Origin: Streptomyces sp. 8K308 | Lineage (GTDB): Bacteria > Actinomycetota > Actinomycetes > Streptomycetales > Streptomycetaceae | Length of the DNA: 39,445 bases | Assembly: GCF_004348315.1 (NCBI RefSeq) | Contig: NZ_SMKC01000025.1 | Span: forward strand, 1 to 39,445 | Reading direction: 5' to 3' | Part shown: piece after piece, positions 1-7,056 of the stretch | How positions within the stretch are numbered: the stretch's first letter is position 1 | Layout: the number at the start of each line of letters is the position of its first letter | Notes under the pieces: generated by a model | Told to the model about the DNA's origin: nothing | Databases searched by the model: none | Seen by the model: the letters and a program-made list of their open reading frames with translations, nothing else | Position numbers and translations under genes: made by a program

Positions 1-1
1 C

Positions 2-673
2 CCTCAGCCGCCCCCCCCGGCGGCCCGCGCGCCCCGGCTCGGCGGGGGGGCGACCCCGATCCGCGAGCAGGCCCACCAGGCGCTGACCATCCTCGGGGCG
101 CCCGCCGGGCCCAAGCTGATCGCCTCAGCCCACGAGGCCTTCCTCTCGGAGGCCGTGGTCACCACCCGGCTTGGCTCACTCCGGCGTGACGAGGAACGCT
201 CGTTCACCGCCCAGCCGTCCGCCCGGCCCTACTACATCTGCCCCGCCCTCAGCCACGACCGGCTCATCCCCGTGCGTGGCGTGCTCGCCGTGTCCACCTG
301 GCCGCTTGAGCGTCGGATCATGGGCCCCTTGGGGCCGCGCGTCGACTTTCTGACCCATGCCGCGAGCATCGCGAGGCAGATCGCCCGCATGCGCGCCGCC
401 GGCCATGAACCGACTTTGCCCGTCTGGGCGTTGCTCCGCCGGCTGGCTCTGAGCATCCCCGGCGCCTACGACGGCACGGGGATGCCGGAGACCGACCGCG
501 TGATCCAGGCCGCCGAGGCCGAGGCCGCGGTGCACGCCGAGGCAGACGAGGCAACCCGCCACGAGGCCGCCGACCGGGCCCGCGAGTCGCTGGCGGAGCC
601 GGTGCGGTTGCTCTTCGGCGCCTCGCGCACGAGCGGCACCGAGCGGGCCGCCGAGCCTGGCGGCGTCGGGTAG
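2..673 (+). CDS. C-terminal part of an unknown protein, 5' end outside window
   Basis: The frame is open from base 2 to the TAG at 671-673, so the gene starts before the window; the GTG/ATG codons near 155 are probably internal because the coherent protein sequence begins well upstream of them. The visible 223 residues are soluble, with no signal peptide or membrane segment. Recognisable patches are RRDEERSF, the block ARPYYICPAL, the block STWPLERRI and an Ala/Glu-rich helical tail (residues with AAEAEAAVHAEADEA). I do not recognise a named family and assign no function. It precedes the defence cluster in the same direction but is separated from it by 179 bases containing a short hairpin, so it need not belong to that operon. 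The gene is likely real because of its codon bias and conserved-looking motifs. Confidence 0.6.
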   Translation, partial: PQPPPPAARAPRLGGGATPIREQAHQALTILGAPAGPKLIASAHEAFLSEAVVTTRLGSLRRDEERSFTAQPSARPYYICPALSHDRLIPVRGVLAVSTWPLERRIMGPLGPRVDFLTHAASIARQIARMRAAGHEPTLPVWALLRRLALSIPGAYDGTGMPETDRVIQAAEAEAAVHAEADEATRHEAADRARESLAEPVRLLFGASRTSGTERAAEPGGVG

Positions 674-691
674 CGGCGGACGAAACGGCGA

Positions 692-722
692 TTACCGGCC
701 AAGGCGTGAGACAAGCCGGTAA
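692..722 (+). terminator. Short inverted repeat between the truncated gene and the nuclease gene
   Basis: TTACCGGC (692-699) and GCCGGTAA (715-722) form a perfect 8-bp stem with a 15-base loop, 18 bases after the upstream stop codon. There is no clear T run, as is usual in Streptomyces. It may be a weak terminator or an operator for the downstream cluster. Position and symmetry are seen; function is inferred. Confidence 0.35.
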
Positions 723-852
723 AGTCGTCTTCCCCCTCATCCGCGCGCTGTTCCGGCCCGCACGCGTCCCGCGCCCGCGTCGAACACCGTGTGCACGTCG
801 TCGTTGTCGTCCTCGTTACCCCCGTACCGCATGTCACGCAACGGAAGAGGCC

Positions 853-2010
853 ATGCCGCCAACCACTCCTCCCGCAGTCGGAGTCAGTCACCTCGATCGG
901 CTACGCGGCAACGAGAAGCGGCGGCAGTACACCGCGCGGAAGATCACGGCGTTGACCGTCAACCCCGGCTGCCAACGGCGAGCCGTGTTGGACGCGGCCG
1001 GGATCGACAAGACCAGGCTCGCCGACCGCCTTGGGCAGCCCGCGCCGTTCGGCCAGTCCCCGTTCGCCATCACCCGCCAGCGGGCCTTCGAGGAGCAACT
1101 GAAGGCCAACGGCTACGCCGAGCTGATCACCCTGCTGCGCGAACAACTCGGCGTCCCCATCGCCGAGGCTGCCGTCGCCGACCTCAACTCCACCTGGGAA
1201 CGCGAGGGGTTGGGGACGCGCGCCAAGGAGACGAAGCACCTGCTCCGCGCGATCGCCGAGGACCGCGAGGCCCGGGTGATCCTCGACCACCCCGTGCTCA
1301 CGCTCGACATCGCGGGCACCACCGCCTACCTGGAGCCGGACGTGGTCAGCCACCGCGTCGACGACCACCTCTACGTCGTGGTCATCCGCTCCTTCGCAGC
1401 CGTGGACGGCCGTGCCGACGCGAACAGCGTCGCCGAGGCCGCCAAGCAGGCCGCCGTCCACGTACTCGCCCTCCGCTCGGTGCTGCGCGGGGTCGGAGCG
1501 GACCCGTCGCTCGTCGCCGACCGCTTCCTCCTGGCGCTGCCCCGGGACTTCACCAACCGCCCCTACGGCCGCTTGGTCGACCTCCGGCAGCAACTCGACG
1601 CCGTGGAATACCAATTGGGCCGCCTCGGCCGGGCCGAGGCCGTGGCGAGGTCGCTTCCCGCCGGTGCCACCCTCGACCTGTCAGTGAACCAGCACACCAA
1701 CCAACCCACCGTCGCCGACGAACGGTTGGCCCGCACCGTGGACGCGCTGCCGCACCTCTACGGCCCCCGCTGCCTTGACATGTGCGAACTGGCGCGCCGC
1801 TGCCGGCAGGAGGCGCAGGACGACCGTGACCCCGCACGCCTCGGCAGCGTCGTCCGCGACAGCCTCCCTGGCCTCGGGGACACCGTCACCGCCCACCACC
1901 TCGTCCACGGTCAGCGCACCCCCGAACCGGACCAGGAAGAGGTCGTCGCCCAACTCGGTGCCGCCGCCCGGCTCCGCGCCCGTCGGCTCGCCGCCGGAGG
2001 CGCGGCGTGA
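853..2010 (+). CDS. Cas4/RecB-type PD-(D/E)XK-like nuclease with Fe-S cysteine pattern
   Basis: A 385-residue protein. I chose ATG 853, with GGAAGAGG just upstream, over the in-frame GTG 706, because the 49 extra residues would be Arg/Pro-rich and unlike a protein. One cysteine near the N-terminus (C40, NPGC) and three near the C-terminus (C307, C311, C317; spacing CX3CX5C) frame a central alpha/beta core. This is the layout of 4Fe-4S nucleases of the Cas4, AddB and Dna2 type. The core shows EPD (D163), a beta strand YVVVIRSF (174-181) where family members carry (D/E)xK, and a helix with Q199 in the position of the RecB-family QxxxY motif. The expected Glu and Lys read V177 and R179, so catalysis is doubtful. 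The stop overlaps the next start (GTGA). With the SF1 helicase two genes on it resembles a split Dna2. The family call is from motifs only. Confidence 0.6.
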   Translation: MPPTTPPAVGVSHLDRLRGNEKRRQYTARKITALTVNPGCQRRAVLDAAGIDKTRLADRLGQPAPFGQSPFAITRQRAFEEQLKANGYAELITLLREQLGVPIAEAAVADLNSTWEREGLGTRAKETKHLLRAIAEDREARVILDHPVLTLDIAGTTAYLEPDVVSHRVDDHLYVVVIRSFAAVDGRADANSVAEAAKQAAVHVLALRSVLRGVGADPSLVADRFLLALPRDFTNRPYGRLVDLRQQLDAVEYQLGRLGRAEAVARSLPAGATLDLSVNQHTNQPTVADERLARTVDALPHLYGPRCLDMCELARRCRQEAQDDRDPARLGSVVRDSLPGLGDTVTAHHLVHGQRTPEPDQEEVVAQLGAAARLRARRLAAGGAA

Positions 2011-3512
2011 GCGCGCTGCGGGTGATCGCCACCCTGGAGGCCGCGGCCACCGGCCGCGCCGTGCCGATCACCACCCGGCGCCACACGTACCTCGCCGAGC
2101 GCCCCTTCGTCCTCATCCCGCTCAACCTGGCCGGCGAGGCATGCGCCCCGCTCGCCGCCCTGGCCGGCTCAGACCCCGACGACCCCCGGCTGCTCGTCGT
2201 CCCCCAGCCGAAGAACCGCGACGACCGCTTCCGCTTCGCCGACCAACTCGCCAACCAACTCCTGCCCCACCTGGCAGAGTTCACCTCCACGACCGAGACC
2301 TACGAGCGTGGCAAGGGCGCCGCCAGGGAGGAACGGGAGCGCTACACCGACGCTCCGCAACTCGTCGTCCCCAACGCCGGAGCCGTCGCCTTCCTGCGCC
2401 TCCTCGGCCGCTCCACCCGCTTCCGCCGCACCGAGGGCCCCTACGCCGTGGACCCCTCGGTGCCCCGGCTCGGCCAGTGGCTGACCTGGTTCACCGACCA
2501 GTGGGAGTTCCCCACCTCCAGCCTGGTGCTCGCCCTCACCCAGACGCTGTCCGCCCACTGGGCCACCGGCCAGAGCCCCACCGAGGACGCCCTCCTCGCC
2601 GCCCAGCTGGCCTGGATCGACCCTCCGCCCGACAGCGACGGAGCAACCGCCGCCCTCCTGGCCGAAGATCCCACCCTTGTCCCGCCGGCCGGCCCTGCCA
2701 CCGACCCGGTCTTCGACCAGACCCTCGACGTGCTGTACCGGGCCATCGACAAGGCCGCGGGCGACCGCCGCCGCGCCGCCGCCATCCGCCAGCTCGAGGC
2801 CCAGCTCCGCACACAACTGCTCCCCACCTGGCGACTGATGTGGCGCGGCATCGACATCCTGCGGGCCATCCCGCCGGCGCCCAGCGTCGCCGCCCGCTGG
2901 CAGCACGACCGGGAGCGGTTCACCGGCTTCTTCCAGTACGTCGCCGACGGCGGCCTGCCGCGCGGCCGTTGGGAACACGCCTCGGGCGCGGCCCGGCGGC
3001 TCTCCCGCTTGGAAGGCGCCGCCGCCCGCTACCAGGCGGAGCGCGCCTTCGACGACCCGCTGGTGATGGCCGAGTTCGAGCTGACCGGCGAGGCCGTCGC
3101 CGGCACCGTGACCGCCGCCGAACCCGGCCGCACGGTGCGGAGCGCCAAGGGGCGCGCGGTGCTGCGCCCCCTCATCACCCTCACCACGACGGCCGGCACC
3201 GGGCGGCTCCGGGTCGGCGACAAGGTACACAGCCCCGCCCGCCCCACGCAGGCGGCCGAGGTCCTCGACCTCCGCGTCACGACCGACGGCACGCACGAGA
3301 TCGACTTCGAACTCAGCGGCGGCATGGGGCGCAAACTCCAGCCACCTCCGGGCAGCGTGCCCGAGCTCGGCGAGGAGGTCTGTTACGCGAGCTTCCAACC
3401 CAACAAGGTGACGCCGCCGCTCCCCGCCGACGAGGACACGCCCTGGACCCACGGCGGTCCACCCGAGCCCTACGAACCCACCGACGACGACGCGAACGAG
3501 GCATGGGAATGA
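2007..3512 (+). CDS. Unknown 501-aa middle protein of the nuclease-helicase cluster
   Basis: The GTG at 2007 overlaps the nuclease stop (GTGA) and the stop overlaps the helicase ATG (ATGA), so translation is probably coupled with both neighbours. I do not recognise the family. The N-terminal 350 residues look mainly helical with Pro-rich linkers and no ATPase or nuclease motif. From about residue 355 to 470 the sequence turns beta-rich, with repeated short strands around LRVGDKVHSP and EVLDLRVTTDG, as in a small barrel; the tail is acidic (TDDDANEAWE). It has no signal peptide or membrane helix. A place between a Cas4-like nuclease and an SF1 helicase suggests a structural or DNA-binding subunit joining the two; this is inference. 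Alternatives are a target-recognition subunit or a protease-like adaptor, for neither of which I see catalytic residues. Confidence 0.55.
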   Translation: MSALRVIATLEAAATGRAVPITTRRHTYLAERPFVLIPLNLAGEACAPLAALAGSDPDDPRLLVVPQPKNRDDRFRFADQLANQLLPHLAEFTSTTETYERGKGAAREERERYTDAPQLVVPNAGAVAFLRLLGRSTRFRRTEGPYAVDPSVPRLGQWLTWFTDQWEFPTSSLVLALTQTLSAHWATGQSPTEDALLAAQLAWIDPPPDSDGATAALLAEDPTLVPPAGPATDPVFDQTLDVLYRAIDKAAGDRRRAAAIRQLEAQLRTQLLPTWRLMWRGIDILRAIPPAPSVAARWQHDRERFTGFFQYVADGGLPRGRWEHASGAARRLSRLEGAAARYQAERAFDDPLVMAEFELTGEAVAGTVTAAEPGRTVRSAKGRAVLRPLITLTTTAGTGRLRVGDKVHSPARPTQAAEVLDLRVTTDGTHEIDFELSGGMGRKLQPPPGSVPELGEEVCYASFQPNKVTPPLPADEDTPWTHGGPPEPYEPTDDDANEAWE

Positions 3513-4861
3513 CCACCCTGGAGACCCCCGGGGCACGCGCCGACGCCGCCGTCGCGACCGTGCTGCACGACCTGGACCACCTTGACGGAGACACCAGCCG
3601 CGGCGTGGTCGTCGACTCGCCACCCGGCGCCGGCAAGTCCACCCTCGTCGTACGGGCCGCCCACCACCTGGTCGACTGCGGCGAACAGGTCATGGTCGTC
3701 GCCCAGACCAACGAACAGGTCGACGACCTGACCGAACGCCTCGTCCGGGACCGCACCGACCTCACCATCGGCCGACTCCTGGCCAGCGACCGGTCACTCG
3801 CGCCCCGCCTGGCCGCGCTACCCGGTGTGGTGGGAGCCCGCAACATCCCGGAGCTTGGCACCTCGCCGCCCCCGATCATCGTCGCGACCGCCGCCAAGTG
3901 GCCCTGGGTCAAGGAAGGAGACGGCCACTGGTCGCGGGCCATCATCGACGAGGCGTACCAGATGCGGTCCGACGCCCTCCTCGCCTGCGCGCCGCTCTTC
4001 GACAGCGCCCTGTTCGTCGGTGACCCGGGCCAGCTCGACCCGTTCAGCACGGTCGAGACCGACCGATGGACCGGCCTGACCTGGGACCCGTTGCGCAACG
4101 CGGTCGACGTCACCCTCGCCCACAACCGCGACATGGCGACGCGCGCCCTGCCCGTCTCCTGGCGGCTGCCCGCCACCGCGGCCCCGCTGGTGGAGCGCGC
4201 CTTCTACCCCTTCACCCCCTTCGTCTCCGGCACCGGCCAGGACGACCGGCGGATGACACTGCTCCGCCCCTTCGCCCCCGACCGGATCGACCAGGTTCTC
4301 GACCAGGCGGCCGAGACCGGCTGGGGACTCCTCGAACTCCCCTTCCGACAGACCCTCCGCACCGACCGCGAGCTCGCCCGCGCCCTCGCCGACACCGCGA
4401 AGCGCCTCCTCGACCGGGGCACCACCACCTACTGCGACCAAGCCCCCGACGGCCGCCTGCTCACCCCCGAGCGCCTTGCCATCGGCACCGCCCACAACGA
4501 CCAGGCCGAAGCCGTCCGTTCAGCCCTCGCGCCCGAACTCGACGGCATCACCGTCGACACCGCCAACCGCCTCCAAGGCCGCGAGTTCGACGTCACCCTG
4601 GTGTGGCACCCGCTCTCCGGACGCGCCGACGCCAGCGCCTTCCACCTGGAGACCGGCCGCCTCTGCGTCCTGCTCTCCCGCCACCGCCACGCCTGCCTCG
4701 TCGTCGCCCGCGCCGGCATCCCCGAGCTCCTTGACCGGCACCCCTCGCACCAGCCCGTCCACCTGGACGTGCCCCCGAAGTTCCCCGACGGCTGGCGTGC
4801 CCACCAGATCGTCATGGACCACCTGCAACGACCCGAGCACCGCGTCCAGATCCTCGACTGA
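3509..4861 (+). CDS. SF1 (Upf1/Dna2-like) helicase
   Basis: A 450-residue protein from ATG 3509, which overlaps the preceding stop (ATGA); ATG 3503 is a possible alternative start. The open frame continues far upstream, but only as an Arg/Pro-rich shadow of the previous gene. Motifs in order are Walker A PPGAGKST (38-45), motif Ia VMVVAQTN, Walker B IIDEAYQ (145-151), motif III GDPGQL (171-176), motif IV SWRLP (217-221), motif V VDTANRLQGREFD (349-361) and motif VI LLSRHRHAC (388-396). GDPxQL, the xxLQGREFD block and the late SRHRHA arginine finger fit Upf1-like SF1B helicases, the group containing Dna2. Compared with Dna2 it lacks a fused nuclease; a Cas4-like nuclease is instead encoded two genes upstream. 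Likely role: ATP-driven unwinding or translocation on nucleic acid within a defence complex. Confidence 0.75.
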   Translation: MTTLETPGARADAAVATVLHDLDHLDGDTSRGVVVDSPPGAGKSTLVVRAAHHLVDCGEQVMVVAQTNEQVDDLTERLVRDRTDLTIGRLLASDRSLAPRLAALPGVVGARNIPELGTSPPPIIVATAAKWPWVKEGDGHWSRAIIDEAYQMRSDALLACAPLFDSALFVGDPGQLDPFSTVETDRWTGLTWDPLRNAVDVTLAHNRDMATRALPVSWRLPATAAPLVERAFYPFTPFVSGTGQDDRRMTLLRPFAPDRIDQVLDQAAETGWGLLELPFRQTLRTDRELARALADTAKRLLDRGTTTYCDQAPDGRLLTPERLAIGTAHNDQAEAVRSALAPELDGITVDTANRLQGREFDVTLVWHPLSGRADASAFHLETGRLCVLLSRHRHACLVVARAGIPELLDRHPSHQPVHLDVPPKFPDGWRAHQIVMDHLQRPEHRVQILD

Positions 4862-4887
4862 CCGCACAGAGAGGCAGCCACCCGAAG

Positions 4888-6966
4888 ATGCCCGAGGTCC
4901 GCTACAAGGACACCAGCTATCCCGTCTCCCGCCTGGTGCAGGACATCGCCGGCGGCGAGATCGCCCTTCCCGACCTGCAACGACCGTACGTGTGGCCGGC
5001 GGCCAAGGCCCGCGACCTCTTTGACTCGATGTACAAGGGCTTCCCGGTGGGCTATCTGCTCTTCTGGGAGACCGGGGTCGACGCCGGCACCCGGCAGATC
5101 GGCACCGGCGACGCCCAGCAGGTCGCGCGCCAGCTCATCGTGGACGGGCAGCAGCGCCTGACCTCCCTCTACGCGGTGATGAGCGGCGCCCCCGTGACGC
5201 GCGAGGACTACTCGACCGGGCGCATCCGCCTCGCCTTCCGCCCCGCCGACGCCACCTTCGCCGTCACCGACGCCGCCGTGGAACAGGATCCCGAGTACCT
5301 GGCGGACATCAGCGAGCTGTGGAAGCCCGAGAACCGCAAGCGGACCGTCCGCGCCTTCCTGAGCCGGCTGGGGGAGAAGCGGCCGCTCGACGAGGACGAG
5401 CGGGACGCACTCGACTCCGCCATCGACCGCGTCTACGAACTCGGCTCGTACACCTTCAAGGTGGTGGAGCTGTCCAGCTCCGTCGACGAGGAGGAGGTCG
5501 CCGAGATCTTCGTGCGCATCAACAGCAAGGGAGTCGCCCTCAACCAGGCCGACTTCATCCTGACGTTGATGTCGGTGTTCTGGGAGAAGGGCCGCCGCGA
5601 GCTGGAGGAATTCTCCCGCGCCGCCCGCGAGCCGTCCCTCGCCGGGCCCTCCCCGTTCAACTGGTACATCCAGCCGGACCCGTCCCAACTGCTGCGGGTC
5701 ACCACCACCGTCGCGCTCAAGCGGGCCGTGCTGAAGCAGGTCTACACGGCCCTGCGCGGCAGGTCCCTGGAGACCGGCAAGCCCGACCCGGCCCGGCGTG
5801 AGGAGCAGTTCGCCAAGCTCCAGCAGGCTCAACGGCACGTGCTCGACCTCACCCACTGGCACGAGTTCCTCCAGTGCCTGGAGCGGGCCGGCTTCCGGGG
5901 CACCAAGATGATCTCGGCACAGAACGCCGTCCTCTACAGCTACGCCCTCTGGCTGATCGGCCGCGTCGAGCACCAGGTGCCCATCGACCGGCTGCGCGAG
6001 GTCATCGCCCGGTGGTTCTTCATGGCCCACATGACCGGCCGCTACTCCGGCTCCTTCGAGAGCCAGGTCGAGAACGACCTGGCCCGCCTCAACTCCGCCC
6101 GCAAGGACGGCCGGAGCTTCGTCGCCACCCTCGACAAGATCACCGACGACACGCTCAGCCGCGACTTCTGGGAGATCACGCTCCCCAACGACCTGGACAG
6201 CTCCGCCTCCAAGTCGCCGGCGCTGATGGCCTACGTCGCCGCGCTCAACATCCTGGACGCCGACGCCCTGCTCTCCACCACCAGGGTGCGCAGCCGGCTC
6301 GACCCCGCCGTCACGCTGAAGAAGGGCATCGAGCGCCACCACCTCTTCCCCCGCAACCACCTCAAGGGACAGGGGGTCAAGGAGACCAGCCGGATCAACC
6401 AGATCGCCAACATGGCCCTGGTCGAGTGGAGCGACAACATCGCCATCTCCGACCGGCCGCCCGCCGACTACTGGCCCCAGCAGCTCGCCGCCAAGGCTCT
6501 GCCGGCGGACCGCCTGGAGCGGCAGCGCTACTGGCACGCCCTGCCGCCCGGCTGGGAGCACATGCCGTACGGCGACTTCCTGGCCGCCCGCCGCGCCCTG
6601 ATGGCCGGCATGGTCCGCGACGCCTTCCGCACCCTGGGCGACCACGACTACCGCCCCGTCTACCCCGAACCCGGCGCACCGCCCCGCACCCCCGAGCGGT
6701 GGATCGTTCTCTCCGACCTCATCGCCGCCGGGCTCCTCACGCCCGGCACCGTGGTGGAGTCCCGGCAGGGCGCGTACGAGGCCACCGGTGAGATCGACGC
6801 CGACGGCAACATCGTGCTGGACGGCCAACGCCACGACACGCCCTCCGGAGCGGTCCGCGCCCTGGGCTCCACCGCCAACGGCTGGACGTTCTGGCGGGCT
6901 CGGACCGCGGAGGGCCCGCGGCCACTCGACGAGCTGCGGCGGGAGTACCGCGAGCGCCACGGCTGA
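4888..6966 (+). CDS. GmrSD-like DUF262/HNH restriction protein with RAMA-like tail
   Basis: A 692-residue protein starting 26 bases after the helicase gene in the same direction. The DUF262 (GmrS, ParB/Srx-like NTPase) half has QRPYVW (31-36), DGQQR (86-90) and the block FVRINSKGVALNQADF. The C-terminal half has an HNH-like pattern ERHHLFPRN (482-490) followed by N504/N508, as in GmrD/DUF1524-type nucleases. A further tail from about residue 602 (LIAAGLLTPGTVVES ... NGWTFWRA) matches my memory of the RAMA domain, predicted to read modified bases and usually linked to restriction systems. GmrSD proteins cut DNA with modified cytosine, so a modification-dependent nuclease is likely. The reader tail and the position behind a nuclease-helicase trio suggest a role in one multi-gene system, though it could act alone. 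Confidence 0.8.
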   Translation: MPEVRYKDTSYPVSRLVQDIAGGEIALPDLQRPYVWPAAKARDLFDSMYKGFPVGYLLFWETGVDAGTRQIGTGDAQQVARQLIVDGQQRLTSLYAVMSGAPVTREDYSTGRIRLAFRPADATFAVTDAAVEQDPEYLADISELWKPENRKRTVRAFLSRLGEKRPLDEDERDALDSAIDRVYELGSYTFKVVELSSSVDEEEVAEIFVRINSKGVALNQADFILTLMSVFWEKGRRELEEFSRAAREPSLAGPSPFNWYIQPDPSQLLRVTTTVALKRAVLKQVYTALRGRSLETGKPDPARREEQFAKLQQAQRHVLDLTHWHEFLQCLERAGFRGTKMISAQNAVLYSYALWLIGRVEHQVPIDRLREVIARWFFMAHMTGRYSGSFESQVENDLARLNSARKDGRSFVATLDKITDDTLSRDFWEITLPNDLDSSASKSPALMAYVAALNILDADALLSTTRVRSRLDPAVTLKKGIERHHLFPRNHLKGQGVKETSRINQIANMALVEWSDNIAISDRPPADYWPQQLAAKALPADRLERQRYWHALPPGWEHMPYGDFLAARRALMAGMVRDAFRTLGDHDYRPVYPEPGAPPRTPERWIVLSDLIAAGLLTPGTVVESRQGAYEATGEIDADGNIVLDGQRHDTPSGAVRALGSTANGWTFWRARTAEGPRPLDELRREYRERHG

Positions 6967-7056
6967 CGAGGGCCCGGCGGTGCACGGCCAGCGCTCCACA
7001 GCCGGAGCCATATGATGATCTGTTCGCGTGGTGTTCAGGGGAGGTAGGGGCGGGCG

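Noticed and set aside
706..852. GTG 706 as start of the nuclease gene
   Set aside because: The 49 extra residues are Arg/Pro/Cys-rich and not protein-like, and the GTG falls in the loop of an inverted repeat; ATG 853 has a better ribosome-binding site.
1775..3508. N-terminal extension of the helicase by nearly 580 codons
   Set aside because: The extension is Arg/Pro-rich and lies in another frame of the 501-residue protein gene; the ATGA overlap at 3509 gives a proper start just before the Walker A region.
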